Shown in pieces: positions 29,294-38,539 of a stretch of 64,000 nt of DNA. The notes under the pieces are model-generated. The model was not told the origin of the DNA, ran no database searches, and saw only the letters and a list, made by a program, of their open reading frames with translations. The translations under genes were made by a program, and so were the position numbers. Numbering within the stretch: position 1 is the stretch's first letter; each line of letters opens with the position of its first letter. Source of the DNA: Companilactobacillus allii (GTDB lineage: Bacteria; Bacillota; Bacilli; Lactobacillales; Lactobacillaceae). The stretch spans positions 1,664,053 to 1,728,052 of the forward strand of contig NZ_CP019323.1 of assembly GCF_001971585.1 (NCBI RefSeq), in the 5' to 3' direction.

Positions 29294-29882
29294 TTTTAAT
29301 TATGAAGAAGTTAAGCATGATTTTGATCGCGATGCTGTATTAGATAAGATGAAGAAAAATCTTAGTGATTTTCGCTATACACATTGTTTACGTGTTGAAA
29401 GTGTATCACGTGAATTAGCCGTTAAATATGATGCCAATGTGGAAAAGGCAGGATTAGCGGGATTACTTCATGATTATGCAAAAGAGCGTTCTGATGATGA
29501 GTTTAAGCAAGTCATCAAGACTAAACATTTAGATTCTAATTTATTAAACTATAACAACGCAATTTGGCATGGAATAGTTGGTGCAGAAATTGTTAAGGAC
29601 GAGTTGAATATTGCTGATGAAGATGTTCTTAATGCAATTAGGCGCCACACTGTTGGTGCCACTGAAATGACACAGGTTGATAAGTGTGTATTTGTCGCAG
29701 ACTTTATTGAACCAAAGCGTGATTTTCCAGGAATCGACGAGGCTAGAGAGTATGCTGAGGAATCAATAGATTCTGCAGTAGCATTTGAGCTGAAGCATTC
29801 GATTGCACATTTAATAGATAAAAATCGAGAAATATATCCAGCAACATTTGTAAGTTATAATTACTGGATTAATAAACTATAG
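29286..29882 (+). CDS. yqeK: HD-domain hydrolase YqeK (symmetrical Ap4A hydrolase)
   Basis: HD-superfamily enzyme; YqeK proteins split diadenosine tetraphosphate to two ADP. Metal ligands include His33 in YTHCLRVE, His62-Asp63 in LLHDYAKE, and His in NAIWHGIVG. Start is TTG 29286 behind AGGGGG, inside the end of nadD. Length 198. Always found beside nadD and rsfS in Firmicutes. Confidence 0.93.
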   Translation: MTDFNYEEVKHDFDRDAVLDKMKKNLSDFRYTHCLRVESVSRELAVKYDANVEKAGLAGLLHDYAKERSDDEFKQVIKTKHLDSNLLNYNNAIWHGIVGAEIVKDELNIADEDVLNAIRRHTVGATEMTQVDKCVFVADFIEPKRDFPGIDEAREYAEESIDSAVAFELKHSIAHLIDKNREIYPATFVSYNYWINKL

Positions 29883-29893
29883 GAGATCTTTAA

Positions 29894-30259
29894 TTGAATT
29901 CAAAAGAAATTATGGAAACTGCTGTTAAAGCAGCGGACAATAAACATGCTAATAACATTAGTGTATTAAATATTAGTGAAGTAAGTATTATGGCAGACTA
30001 TTTTGTCATTATGGATGCAAGTTCACAACGACAAGTAGATGCTATTGTTCAAGAGGTTTTGGACCAAATGGGCAAGAATAACGTAGATATAAGTCATGTT
30101 GAAGGTAAACGTGATTCTAAGTGGGTCTTAATTGATTTACATGATGTTATTGTGCATGTATTTATATCTGAAGAACGTGGATTTTACAATCTAGAAAAAC
30201 TTTGGTCAGATGCACCAGTAGTTGATGTTTCAAACTTGGTAACTGAGAATGATATATAA
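29894..30259 (+). CDS. rsfS: Ribosome silencing factor RsfS
   Basis: Binds uL14 on the 50S subunit and blocks subunit joining in starved cells. A 121-residue protein with the family signatures MADYFVIMDASSQRQV and HVEGKRDSKWVLIDLHDVIVHVF. TTG start at 29894, AGGAGA upstream. It overlaps yqeM by 11 bases. Confidence 0.95.
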   Translation: MNSKEIMETAVKAADNKHANNISVLNISEVSIMADYFVIMDASSQRQVDAIVQEVLDQMGKNNVDISHVEGKRDSKWVLIDLHDVIVHVFISEERGFYNLEKLWSDAPVVDVSNLVTENDI

Positions 30260-30977
30260 TTCATTCGCACGTGTATATAATGAATTAATGGATGATGACT
30301 TATACAAGAATTGGGCAAGTTACGTTGAGAATAATACCAATGATGCAAAGACTTTATTAGATGTTGCATGCGGAACTGGTGATTTAACCATCCAACTTGC
30401 TGATAAGTATCAGGTAACTGGAACTGACCTATCAGAGGAAATGCTCAAAATTGCTGAAAAAAAGGCTAAAGATAGTAATGTCTCAATACCATTTGTTCAA
30501 AGCAATATGATGGATCTGTTTGAAATGGGCAATTATGACGTGATTACGTGTTTTGATGATTCGATTTGTTACTTAAAAGATGAAGATGAATTAGCCATTA
30601 CATTCAATCAGGTTTATCAACATTTGAATGAGGGTGGAAAGTATCTATTTGATGCTCATTCTCTATATCAGATGGATGAGTTATTCCCAGGATACATGTT
30701 TAATCACAAAGAGGAAGATTCTGCCTTCATGTGGAGTAGTTATGAAGGTGAAGTTCCTCACAGTATTGAGCATGAATTGACATTCTTTGATTGGGATGAA
30801 AAAATTGGTGGATACAAAGCAAATACAGAAATTCATCATGAAAGAACTTATCCAATTAAAACGTTTATAAGGATTTTGGAAGATGTCGGATTCAATAATA
30901 TTTCCGTTAGTGCTGATTTTGGTAAATCAGAAGTCAAACAAAAGTCTAATCGCTGGTTCTTTTCGGCAGAAAAATAG
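30249..30977 (+). CDS. yqeM: Class I SAM-dependent methyltransferase YqeM
   Basis: A 242-residue Rossmann methyltransferase. SAM motif I LLDVACGTGDL is at about residues 37-47, the acidic GTDLSEEML loop at about 58, and CFDDSICYL at motif IV. Substrate unknown. The gene always sits between rsfS and the next genes of this operon in Firmicutes, suggesting an RNA or ribosome-related target, which is inference. Confidence 0.9.
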   Translation: MIYNSFARVYNELMDDDLYKNWASYVENNTNDAKTLLDVACGTGDLTIQLADKYQVTGTDLSEEMLKIAEKKAKDSNVSIPFVQSNMMDLFEMGNYDVITCFDDSICYLKDEDELAITFNQVYQHLNEGGKYLFDAHSLYQMDELFPGYMFNHKEEDSAFMWSSYEGEVPHSIEHELTFFDWDEKIGGYKANTEIHHERTYPIKTFIRILEDVGFNNISVSADFGKSEVKQKSNRWFFSAEK

Positions 30978-30985
30978 AGGTTCTT

Positions 30986-32089
30986 ATGGCAGAAATTTAT
31001 GGATTTGTAGCAGAATTTAATCCATTTCATAATGGTCATAAAATTTTTATTGATTCAATCAAAAAAAAATATCACCCTGACGTCTTGATTGCCGTAGTAT
31101 CTGGTAATTTTGTGCAGCGGGGTGATTTTGCGATTGTTGATAAGTGGAGTAGGGCTCGTATGGCAATTTCTAGTGGAGTTGATTTGGTAATTGAATTACC
31201 GTTTGCATATTCTGTGCAACCAGCTGATCTATTTGCTAAAGGCAGTATAAAACTTTTAAATGAATTAGGCGTCAATAACTTGGTATTTGGAACTGAAACG
31301 GATTTGAATTTCAAGCAATTGGCAACTGAAATATTAAAAGTTGATACCAAATTTGTTCAGGATTATAAGAGTTCGTACGCTACTAATTTGAATGACTTAT
31401 ATAAAAGCTCTGGTTTGGATATATTACAGCGACCCAATCAATTGTTAGGTCTCAATTATGTTCAAGAAATAATTAAAAATGACTATAATATGAACGTAAA
31501 GACAATTTTACGAAAAGCTGATAATTACAGTGCTACACAGATCAGAGACCATTTATCAAATAATGAATCTATAAGTGGACTAGTGCCTGATATTACTGAA
31601 AGTGAACTAGATATTTCAAAAAGTTTAAGTTGGGATAATTATTTTGAACTTCTGAAATATCAAATTTTGAGCAGTTCACCGCAGGAACTTCAACAAATTT
31701 ACCAAATGGTTGAAGGATTAGAATATAAATTTATAAAAGAAATTGTAAATTCAACTGACTTTACTGATTTTTTGATGAATCTCAAATCAAAAAGATACAC
31801 ATTGTCACGTCTTAGAAGACTATGTTTATATACTTTACTAAATGTAAAGAAAACTGAAATAACTAAGGTTTTTGAGTTACCATATTTACGAGTATTAGGA
31901 TTTGATGATGTTGGAAAAAAGTATTTGAATACCTTAAAGAAAAACGTTGATGTTCCTTTGATAACACGTGTTGGCAAAAAAGAATCTAAACTTTTGTCGC
32001 TTGAAGTTAAAGTTGATAAAATTAGAGGAATAATTGATGATCAAGAACAGGATTTCGGTAGAATACCGATTATGGAAGGAGAAATTTAA
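30986..32089 (+). CDS. tmcAL: tRNA(Met) cytidine acetate ligase TmcAL
   Basis: Uses acetate and ATP to make N4-acetylcytidine at the wobble base of elongator tRNA-Met. The nucleotidyltransferase-like N-terminus shows FNPFHNGHKIFI (residues 11-22) and GNFVQRGDFA. LRKADNYSATQIRDHL lies near residue 180. Length 367. Formerly YlbM. Coupled to yceD by TAATG. Confidence 0.93.
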   Translation: MAEIYGFVAEFNPFHNGHKIFIDSIKKKYHPDVLIAVVSGNFVQRGDFAIVDKWSRARMAISSGVDLVIELPFAYSVQPADLFAKGSIKLLNELGVNNLVFGTETDLNFKQLATEILKVDTKFVQDYKSSYATNLNDLYKSSGLDILQRPNQLLGLNYVQEIIKNDYNMNVKTILRKADNYSATQIRDHLSNNESISGLVPDITESELDISKSLSWDNYFELLKYQILSSSPQELQQIYQMVEGLEYKFIKEIVNSTDFTDFLMNLKSKRYTLSRLRRLCLYTLLNVKKTEITKVFELPYLRVLGFDDVGKKYLNTLKKNVDVPLITRVGKKESKLLSLEVKVDKIRGIIDDQEQDFGRIPIMEGEI

Positions 32090-32646
32090 TGCTAAATTGG
32101 GATGTTCAAGATGTACGCAAGTACAAAGACAAACCCTTTGCTTTTGACGAAGAATTAGATTTAAAAAAAGAATTAATGGAACGATCAGAGGATATTTCTA
32201 GTGTTGGCGTTGCAAAAATCAGTGGGCAACTTTTCAATGATAATGGATTAGTTATTTCAGATATTAAAGTAGATGTTCCTGTTACAGTGCCATCTACAAG
32301 AAGTTTGGAACCAGTTGAGATACCATTGAAGTTTAGAATCAATGAAGCATATAATATTGACGATATTGATACTGAGGATATTGATGAAAATACTATTATC
32401 ATTCCCATTGATGATGATCATCCGACAGTGAATGTTTATGAATCTATTTTGGATAATATATTGTTAAATATTCCAAGTCAGGTTTTAACTAAAGAAGAAA
32501 TCAATGGTAAGAATATGCCTTCAGGTAACAACTGGGAAGTTATTTCTGAAGAAGATTATCAAAAGCAAAAAGAAGAAGATAAGCAAATTAACCCTGAATT
32601 TGCTAAATTAAAGAATTTATTTAAAGATAATGAGGAAAAGGAGTAG
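32089..32646 (+). CDS. yceD: YceD/DUF177 family protein
   Basis: A 185-residue acidic protein of the YceD (DUF177) family, linked to 23S rRNA accumulation in other bacteria. The [25 protein letters not shown] region and the late [11 protein letters not shown] are typical. The usual partner rpmF (L32) does not follow here; a terminator overlaps the stop codon instead. The equivalent Cys pair is absent. Confidence 0.88.
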   Translation: MLNWDVQDVRKYKDKPFAFDEELDLKKELMERSEDISSVGVAKISGQLFNDNGLVISDIKVDVPVTVPSTRSLEPVEIPLKFRINEAYNIDDIDTEDIDENTIIIPIDDDHPTVNVYESILDNILLNIPSQVLTKEEINGKNMPSGNNWEVISEEDYQKQKEEDKQINPEFAKLKNLFKDNEEKE

Positions 32647-32668
32647 TTTATATATACTCCTTTTTTGT
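32636..32668 (+). terminator. Terminator at the end of the yqeG-yceD operon
   Basis: AAAAGGAGTA (32636-32645) pairs with TACTCCTTTT; the stem includes the yceD stop codon. T6 follows. Confidence 0.88.
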
Positions 32669-32717
32669 TTTTTTGTTATTATTAATATGTTATGTAATTA
32701 AAGTTGGAGGTAAAAAG

Positions 32718-34139
32718 ATGGTAAAACCACAAATTGGTGTTATTGGCATGGCTGTCATGGGTAAGAACTTAGCCCTAAATATTGAAAGTCGTGGTTACGA
32801 TGTTGCAATCTATAATAGAACAGGTTCTAAAACGGAAGCTGTTGTTAAGGAACATCCTGATAAAAAATTATATCCAAGTTATACAATTGAGGATTTCGTA
32901 GATTCACTTGAAAAACCTCGTCGTATTCTTATGATGGTAAAGGCCGGGGCTGGTACTGATGCAGTCATCAACCAACTTATCCCTTTGCTTGATAAGGGTG
33001 ATGTTCTTATTGATGGTGGTAACACGTTCTTTGAGGACACAATTTCAAGAAACAAGCGTCTAGATGAATCAGGTATTAATTTCATCGGAATGGGTGTATC
33101 TGGTGGTGAACTTGGTGCATTACAAGGTCCTTCACTAATGCCAGGTGGACAAAAAGAAGCTTATGATTTGGTTGCTCCTATTTTGGAACAAATTTCTGCT
33201 AAAGCTGATGAAGACGGCGCTCCTTGTGTATCATATATTGGACCAAATGGTGCCGGTCACTATGTAAAGATGGTTCATAATGGTATTGAATATGGTGATA
33301 TGGAATTGATTTCTGAGAGTTTCAATTTGTTGAAACACTTGTACAACAATGATTTGAACAAAGTTGCCGATGTGTTCAAGGATTGGAATAAAGGAGAATT
33401 ATCAAGTTACCTTATCGAAATTACTGCTGAGATCCTAACAAGAAAAGACGATGAAGGCAGTGATGACTTTATCGTTAATAAGATTATGGATAAAGCTGGT
33501 AACAAAGGTACAGGTAAGTGGAGCTCACAAAGTGCCCTAGAACTTGGTGTTCCACAATCATTAATTACAGAGGCCGTATACTCACGTTATATTTCTGCAT
33601 ATAAAGATGAACGTGTTAAGGCAAGTAAAGTATTGGCTGGACCTACAAAGAAAGTTGACTTTAATGTCGATGAATTAGTTGAAAAAATCCGTAAGGCTTT
33701 GTACTTCAGTAAGATCATGAGTTATGCTCAAGGATTTGCACAAATGAAAGCTGCTTCAGATCACTATGATTGGGATCTACAATATGGCGAAATCGCTCAA
33801 ATCTGGCGTGCTGGATGTATTATTAGAGCTCAATTCTTACAAAAGATCACTGATGCATATGATACAGATGCAAAGCTTGATAACTTATTGTTAAATGATT
33901 ACTTCAAGGATATTGTTGATAAGTATCAATCAGCTGTTCGTGATGTTGTAAGTTACGCCGTTCAAGCAGGTATTCCTGTTTCAGGATTCATGTCAGCTGT
34001 AACATATTATGATCAGTATCGTTCTGAAGTATTACCAGCTAACTTAGTACAAGCACAAAGAGATTACTTTGGTGCACATACTTATGAGAGAACTGATAAA
34101 CCAGGAATTTTCCACTATACTTGGTATAAAGAACAATAG
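32718..34139 (+). CDS. gnd: 6-phosphogluconate dehydrogenase (decarboxylating)
   Basis: Oxidises 6-phosphogluconate to ribulose 5-phosphate and CO2 with NADP+, in the pentose phosphate or phosphoketolase route. N-terminal dinucleotide motif [13 protein letters not shown]; Asn-Arg-Thr following the second strand fits NADP; catalytic region [19 protein letters not shown] and HNGIEYGDM. Length 473. The ATG at 32718 follows GGAGG; an upstream in-frame start at 32673 lies within the terminator region and is rejected. Confidence 0.97.
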   Translation: MVKPQIGVIGMAVMGKNLALNIESRGYDVAIYNRTGSKTEAVVKEHPDKKLYPSYTIEDFVDSLEKPRRILMMVKAGAGTDAVINQLIPLLDKGDVLIDGGNTFFEDTISRNKRLDESGINFIGMGVSGGELGALQGPSLMPGGQKEAYDLVAPILEQISAKADEDGAPCVSYIGPNGAGHYVKMVHNGIEYGDMELISESFNLLKHLYNNDLNKVADVFKDWNKGELSSYLIEITAEILTRKDDEGSDDFIVNKIMDKAGNKGTGKWSSQSALELGVPQSLITEAVYSRYISAYKDERVKASKVLAGPTKKVDFNVDELVEKIRKALYFSKIMSYAQGFAQMKAASDHYDWDLQYGEIAQIWRAGCIIRAQFLQKITDAYDTDAKLDNLLLNDYFKDIVDKYQSAVRDVVSYAVQAGIPVSGFMSAVTYYDQYRSEVLPANLVQAQRDYFGAHTYERTDKPGIFHYTWYKEQ

Positions 34140-34166
34140 ATTTTAGAAAATAAATTTTAAATAAAG

Positions 34167-34203
34167 TCGTGCTATTGAAATTCAATCAATAGCACGATTT
34201 TTT
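34167..34203 (+). terminator. Terminator after gnd
   Basis: TCGTGCTATTGA (34167-34178) pairs perfectly with TCAATAGCACGA (34186-34197), followed by TTTTTTA. Confidence 0.95.
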
Positions 34204-34367
34204 ATTTTGGAAAATATTTAATTTAAAATCATTTTGCATATTCCATAACGGAGTCATATCAGCACTTTGCAAGTAGAATTAGTAACAAGCTTAATTCGTA
34301 AGAGTATTCCTAATTTAAGTGATAAATGAATGTACAATTATGTAATTTTTACTTTAAAATAAAAAAC

Positions 34368-34396
34368 TTGTCTTCTTTTAATTTTTGCTATATGTT
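34368..34396 (+). promoter_or_regulatory. Probable promoter of the two-component operon
   Basis: TTGTCT (34368-34373), 17 bases, TATGTT (34391-34396). The remainder of the 344-base gap between gnd and the regulator gene is AT-rich and holds no credible gene. Confidence 0.5.
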
Positions 34397-34416
34397 AAAA
34401 TCATTAGTGCATTGCC

Positions 34417-34468
34417 TTGAGAGGGCTCAATCCACTTAATAATTAAGTGATAATTAAAATAATTTAAT
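34417..34468 (+). promoter_or_regulatory. Three dyads between promoter and regulator RBS
   Basis: TTGAG-AGGG-CTCAA (34417-34430), CACTTAAT-A-ATTAAGTG (34433-34449) and ATTAAA-ATAA-TTTAAT (34453-34468) follow one another just after the promoter. The middle one is a perfect 8-bp dyad. They could be RNA hairpins or binding sites for the encoded regulator. Confidence 0.4.
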
Positions 34469-34483
34469 ATACAGGAGAATGGT

Positions 34484-35170
34484 ATGGCTAAGATACTTGT
34501 TATTGAAGACGAAGAGAACATGGCCAAGTTTGTTCAATTAGAACTTCAACATGAAAATTATGAAGTTACAGTTGAAAAAGATGGCCGAACAGGTCTTGAT
34601 GCTGCTATAAGCGAAGAATGGGATTTAATTTTGTTAGATTTAATGCTTCCAGAATTAAACGGAATTGAAGTTTGTCGCCGTGTGCGTCAAGAAAAAAACA
34701 CACCAATTATTATGATGACTGCACGTGATTCAATCATTGATCGTGTATCTGGATTAGATCATGGGGCTGATGATTATATTGTTAAACCCTTTGCGATCGA
34801 AGAATTATTGGCAAGAATTCGTGCGTTATTAAGACGTATTGATTTGGATATTGATGTTACTAGAAATAATGATCAAGTTTTGAAATATAAGAATTTGGTT
34901 ATTGATAAGACTACTCAAACATTGAAACGTAATGGTGAAGTTATCGACTTGACTAGACGTGAATATGATCTATTGAGTGCCTTGATGGAAAATGTTGGCA
35001 CAGTGTTAAGTCGTGATGACTTACTAGAACGTGTATGGGGAACTGGTAGTAGTACAGAAACTAACGTCGTTGATGTTTATATTAAATATCTTAGAAATAA
35101 GATTGATCGTGGTGGTGCGCCTAGTTATATTTCAACTGTTCGTGGTAAAGGATATGTGATGCGTCGATGA
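34484..35170 (+). CDS. OmpR-family response regulator (ArlR/CovR-like)
   Basis: A 228-residue response regulator. Receiver domain (about 1-120) has acidic EDEE at 8-11, phospho-acceptor Asp52 in LLDLMLPE, Thr in MMTAR, and Lys in VKPF. The C-terminal winged helix (about 130-228) shows LTRREYDLLSALMEN and VDVYIKYLRNKID. AGGAGA precedes the ATG. It overlaps the kinase gene by four bases. Similarity to ArlR, LisR and CovR is by overall feel; the exact orthologue is uncertain. Confidence 0.92.
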   Translation: MAKILVIEDEENMAKFVQLELQHENYEVTVEKDGRTGLDAAISEEWDLILLDLMLPELNGIEVCRRVRQEKNTPIIMMTARDSIIDRVSGLDHGADDYIVKPFAIEELLARIRALLRRIDLDIDVTRNNDQVLKYKNLVIDKTTQTLKRNGEVIDLTRREYDLLSALMENVGTVLSRDDLLERVWGTGSSTETNVVDVYIKYLRNKIDRGGAPSYISTVRGKGYVMRR

Positions 35171-36282
35171 GGATTTCCATTCGATTTAAATGGACAACGA
35201 TGATTTCTATTGTTATTTTAGCGGCTTATATTGTGGTCGCTATTCTAGCCATGCGCACGGTTGATGAAATCGCCACCCCTGAGGTAATTCACTCATTTGA
35301 AACTAAATTGATAATTGCCGGAATAGTTGTATTTGTTGTAGGGATTGTCTTGAGCTTTTTTGCCGTTACTCAGGTTTTGAAAAATCTTAAGGTTATTAAT
35401 AATACTATCGATGATCTTAATAAAAAACCTGATTCTGATTCACGTATCAAGATTCGTAAAAGAAATGATGAAGTGTACGATTTGACAGTTAATATTAATA
35501 AAATGTTGGATCGCATGCAGGCATATACTAATCAACAAAAAGAATTCGTTGAAGATGTTTCACATGAATTAAGGACTCCTGTAGCTGTTCTTGAAGGACA
35601 TTTGAGTATGTTACAACGCTGGGGAAAAGATGACCCAGAGGTTTTGAATGATTCAATTAATTCTTCATTGCAAGAATTAAAGCGAATGCAATCCTTGATT
35701 CAAGAAATGCTCGATCTCACAAGAGTTGAACAAATTGATAGTGACTATTTGGATCAAACTACGGAGATCAAACCCTTATTCACACAAGTTTATAATGATT
35801 TTAAAATGATACATACAGACTTCGTTATTAATTTTGATGATGACATTCGTGAAGGTAGTATGGTTAAAATTTATCGAAATCACCTAGAGCAAGTTTTGGT
35901 GATTCTTCTTGATAATGCCTTTAAATATTCAGCGGATCGTAAGGAAATTAGCTTATCAGCTTCAACTAATTCAGAAGTTCTCGAAATTGCCGTACAAGAT
36001 TATGGCCTTGGAATCGCTAAAAATGACGTTAAACGTATTTTTAATAGATTCTACAGAGTTGACAAGGCACGCTCTAGAAAGCGTGGAGGGAACGGATTAG
36101 GACTTTCTATCGCTAAAAGGTTAGTTGAGATCTATCATGGAACTTTAGAAGTTGAAAGTGTCGTTGGATCTGGTACCGTATTTAGAATTGAATTGCCACT
36201 AGTTCAGGATTCTGATGAAGAGAATGATTCAGAAGAAAAGGCGAAGGCACGTTCAAAGAAAAAGAGAATTGAAGCCAAATAA
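35167..36282 (+). CDS. Sensor histidine kinase, partner of the preceding regulator
   Basis: A 371-residue membrane kinase. TM1 is at about residues 11-29 and TM2 about 48-68, leaving only about 18 residues outside. HAMP follows (about 69-122). HisKA has phospho-acceptor His133 in DVSHELRTP; the ATPase domain has N box LLDNAFKYS, G1 DYGLGIAKND, F box FNRFYRVDKAR and G2 GGNGLGLSIAKRL. The C-terminal 25 residues are Lys/Glu-rich. The tiny outer loop argues against binding of a large ligand; sensing may be within the membrane or through another protein. Confidence 0.92.
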   Translation: MRISIRFKWTTMISIVILAAYIVVAILAMRTVDEIATPEVIHSFETKLIIAGIVVFVVGIVLSFFAVTQVLKNLKVINNTIDDLNKKPDSDSRIKIRKRNDEVYDLTVNINKMLDRMQAYTNQQKEFVEDVSHELRTPVAVLEGHLSMLQRWGKDDPEVLNDSINSSLQELKRMQSLIQEMLDLTRVEQIDSDYLDQTTEIKPLFTQVYNDFKMIHTDFVINFDDDIREGSMVKIYRNHLEQVLVILLDNAFKYSADRKEISLSASTNSEVLEIAVQDYGLGIAKNDVKRIFNRFYRVDKARSRKRGGNGLGLSIAKRLVEIYHGTLEVESVVGSGTVFRIELPLVQDSDEENDSEEKAKARSKKKRIEAK

Positions 36283-36283
36283 A

Positions 36284-36318
36284 AAGCACTTTGGGAAAAT
36301 CCCAAAGTGTTTTTTATT
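36284..36318. terminator. Bidirectional terminator between kinase and yidC
   Basis: CACTTTGGGA (36287-36296) and TCCCAAAGTG (36300-36309) form the stem, with A and T runs on either side; the two genes converge here. Confidence 0.92.
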
Positions 36319-37324
36319 TTTTCTTATTATCTTGTTGTTTACCTTTGTTTAATTCACGTAAATTCTTGTGAAATTCAGAAGGTGTCTCATTTCCACGTTC
36401 ATTATCTGGATCTAGATTTGTTGAATCATCTGAAGAAGTTGTTTCTGATTTACCAAGGATTGCATTTAATGATTCCTCAGTAACTACGACGCTAACTGGA
36501 TGATTCTTTAATCTTGCATCTGCTTCACGCTTGATCTTAGGCATTATGATGTAGTTTGTAATTACTTGTTGAATTACGATTACGACACCACCAACCAAGA
36601 AGTAAAGTGCTAGGGCTGCTGAAGAAATCATTGAGATAAAGAATGTCATCATAGGACTCATTAATAACATTGTTTGCATTTGTTTTCTCTGCTCTTGAGG
36701 AACAATCTGCAATGACATGAATCCTTGAACAACGTAGAACAATGTAGCAATTATTGTAATGACCATACTTGGTTTACCAAGTGGTAATGAAAGAAAAGTC
36801 GCATTACCAATTGCTTTAGAATATTGTACGGCTTGATAAATACCAATCAACACAGGCATCTGAAGAAGCAATGGAAGGCATCCTAAACCACCAGTAAGAC
36901 TTAGGTCGTTTTTCTTATAGACTTCCATCATTAATGCACTTATCTTTTGTTGTGTTGCTGGATCTTTTGCTTGCTTTTGCTTTTCTTGAATTAATTTCAA
37001 TTGTGGTTGAACAGCACGCATTTTTTCTTGTTGTGCTGTAGATTTGTATTGTTGATTCAAGGAAAGTGGTAATAAGATAAGACGGACGATAAAGGAAATT
37101 ATAACAATTCCCCAAGCATAAGCATTCGTTCCACCGATAGCTTTTGCTGTGGCCAGAATTAAGTTTTGGAACGGTGTTCCGATCCATTTGTAGATAATTC
37201 CGTAAGGCCCACTAGTTGGAGCATGTAAGGTCGTACCGGTACGTTGAGCACATCCGGTAAGAACCAAGGCCAGCACAGTCACAAGTGACAGCACCGAAAC
37301 ATATTTGACCAATTTTTTATTCAA
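36314..37324 (-). CDS. yidC: Membrane protein insertase YidC (lipoprotein form)
   Basis: Oxa1/YidC/Alb3 insertase, 336 residues. A signal peptide leads to lipobox LTGC with Cys25, as in Gram-positive YidC. Five TM segments follow; the hydrophilic-groove Arg lies in IISFIVRLILLPLS (about 85). The C-terminal tail is charged (ending KGKQQDNKKK), as in the YidC2 type that can contact ribosomes. The start reads TTG on the minus strand at 37324, behind AAGGGTGG. Second copies of yidC are common in lactobacilli but none is in this window. Confidence 0.94.
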   Translation of the reverse strand: MNKKLVKYVSVLSLVTVLALVLTGCAQRTGTTLHAPTSGPYGIIYKWIGTPFQNLILATAKAIGGTNAYAWGIVIISFIVRLILLPLSLNQQYKSTAQQEKMRAVQPQLKLIQEKQKQAKDPATQQKISALMMEVYKKNDLSLTGGLGCLPLLLQMPVLIGIYQAVQYSKAIGNATFLSLPLGKPSMVITIIATLFYVVQGFMSLQIVPQEQRKQMQTMLLMSPMMTFFISMISSAALALYFLVGGVVIVIQQVITNYIIMPKIKREADARLKNHPVSVVVTEESLNAILGKSETTSSDDSTNLDPDNERGNETPSEFHKNLRELNKGKQQDNKKK

Positions 37325-37384
37325 TTATAAACAAACCACCCTTTTACTCATATAAAAGTAATATACGTTAACTTTATTGACGTT

Positions 37385-37660
37385 TCAACCAATGACAGTG
37401 AATTTCTTATAAGATTTCAAGTCATTAGAAAAATTATAGTCCATATTGTCAACTCTGCCAAAGGGTGCAGGCGAAGCTTTCATTTTACTTAAAAAAATAT
37501 GTAAAACACGTTCATCAGCCTGTGCTTCGATACTGACCGAGCCGTCCATTTCATTTTTGACTGTTCCAACCACACCCATTTCGAGTGCCACCCTTAAAAC
37601 TGAGTAACGAAATCCGACTCCTTGTACTAATCCACTAACATTAATGGAAAGATGCATCAT
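37385..37660 (-). CDS. acyP: Acylphosphatase
   Basis: Small 91-residue enzyme hydrolysing acyl phosphates. VQGVGFRYSV carries the catalytic Arg (the phosphate-binding loop), and KNEMDGSVSIEAQ carries the catalytic Asn. The start is set by GAGGTG just upstream of ATG 37660 (a second ATG follows directly); the frame is open further but lacks an RBS. Divergent from the rRNA methyltransferase gene with a 63-base gap. Confidence 0.93.
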   Translation of the reverse strand: MMHLSINVSGLVQGVGFRYSVLRVALEMGVVGTVKNEMDGSVSIEAQADERVLHIFLSKMKASPAPFGRVDNMDYNFSNDLKSYKKFTVIG

Positions 37661-37723
37661 ATTTATCACCTCAATCAACGAATATGTTACCATTATAACG
37701 TATAAAATAAGGGGAATAAATCT

Positions 37724-38485
37724 ATGAAATATATTGAATCTAAAAAAAATGAAGATATTAAGCAAATTAATAAATTGTCTTCAACGAAATACATCAAAAA
37801 AACTGGTACATATTTGATTGAAGGTTTTCATTTAATACAAGAAGCCGATGCTAATGACCAAGAGTTTGTTAAGTTGTTAGTAACTGAAAAGCAAGAGAAC
37901 GATCGTCTTGCAAAGAAGTATCGTGATATAGCAGTTGGAATTTCTGATGATATTGCTGAATCACTATCTGAAACAAAAACACCTCAAGGTATCTTTGCAG
38001 TGATAAAGGTTCAAAATACTGAACCACTCACTGATATGCACGGCCAATGGGTTATTTTAGACGATGTTCAAGACCCAGGAAATGTCGGAACTATCGTTAG
38101 AACTGCTGATGCTGCCGGTTATGCAGGCGTAATAACAAGTTTGAATTCTGCTGACTTTTACCAACCTAAGGTTCAACGTTCAATGCAAGGTAGTCAATTC
38201 CATTTACCAATCTATCGCATGGATATGCAAGATGTATTGAAACTTGCTAAGAAGTCAGGACTTAAAGTCTATGGTTCAGAAGTTAATGACCGAGCACTTC
38301 CATATAAAAAGCTAGAAAATAGTGAAGATTTTGCCTTAGTTATGGGTAATGAAGCTCATGGATTAAGCAAAGAAGTATTGGTTCAAATGGATGAAAATAT
38401 CTATATTCCAATTCTTGGTAAGGCTGAATCATTGAATGTTGCCGTTGCAGCTGGAATTTTGATGTATGGATTAAAAGCAATTTAA
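37724..38485 (+). CDS. TrmH/SpoU-family RNA 2'-O-methyltransferase
   Basis: SPOUT methyltransferase, 253 residues, with an N-terminal substrate-binding domain (about 1-95) and the knotted catalytic domain. The three SpoU motifs are DDVQDPGNVGTIVRTADAAG (about 107-126), MGNEAHGLS (about 207-215) and IPILGKAESLNVAVAAGI. The substrate is probably 23S rRNA 2'-O-ribose, by family. In lactobacilli it usually precedes pheST. Confidence 0.92.
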   Translation: MKYIESKKNEDIKQINKLSSTKYIKKTGTYLIEGFHLIQEADANDQEFVKLLVTEKQENDRLAKKYRDIAVGISDDIAESLSETKTPQGIFAVIKVQNTEPLTDMHGQWVILDDVQDPGNVGTIVRTADAAGYAGVITSLNSADFYQPKVQRSMQGSQFHLPIYRMDMQDVLKLAKKSGLKVYGSEVNDRALPYKKLENSEDFALVMGNEAHGLSKEVLVQMDENIYIPILGKAESLNVAVAAGILMYGLKAI

Positions 38486-38488
38486 AAC

Positions 38489-38516
38489 TTGCGAAACTTT
38501 CTATATTTTGTATAAT
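38489..38516 (+). promoter_or_regulatory. Promoter of pheST
   Basis: TTGCGA (38489-38494), a 16-base spacer, TATAAT (38511-38516). A second TATAAT at 38522 has no good -35. Confidence 0.7.
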
Positions 38517-38539
38517 TGGCATATAATATATTTGTAAAA

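Noticed and set aside
32673-32717. N-terminal extension of gnd
   Set aside because: It overlaps the preceding terminator, and the family N-terminus fits ATG 32718 with GGAGG.
34326-34439. A 37-codon plus-strand open frame upstream of the response regulator
   Set aside because: No ribosome binding site, and it overlaps the predicted promoter and dyads.
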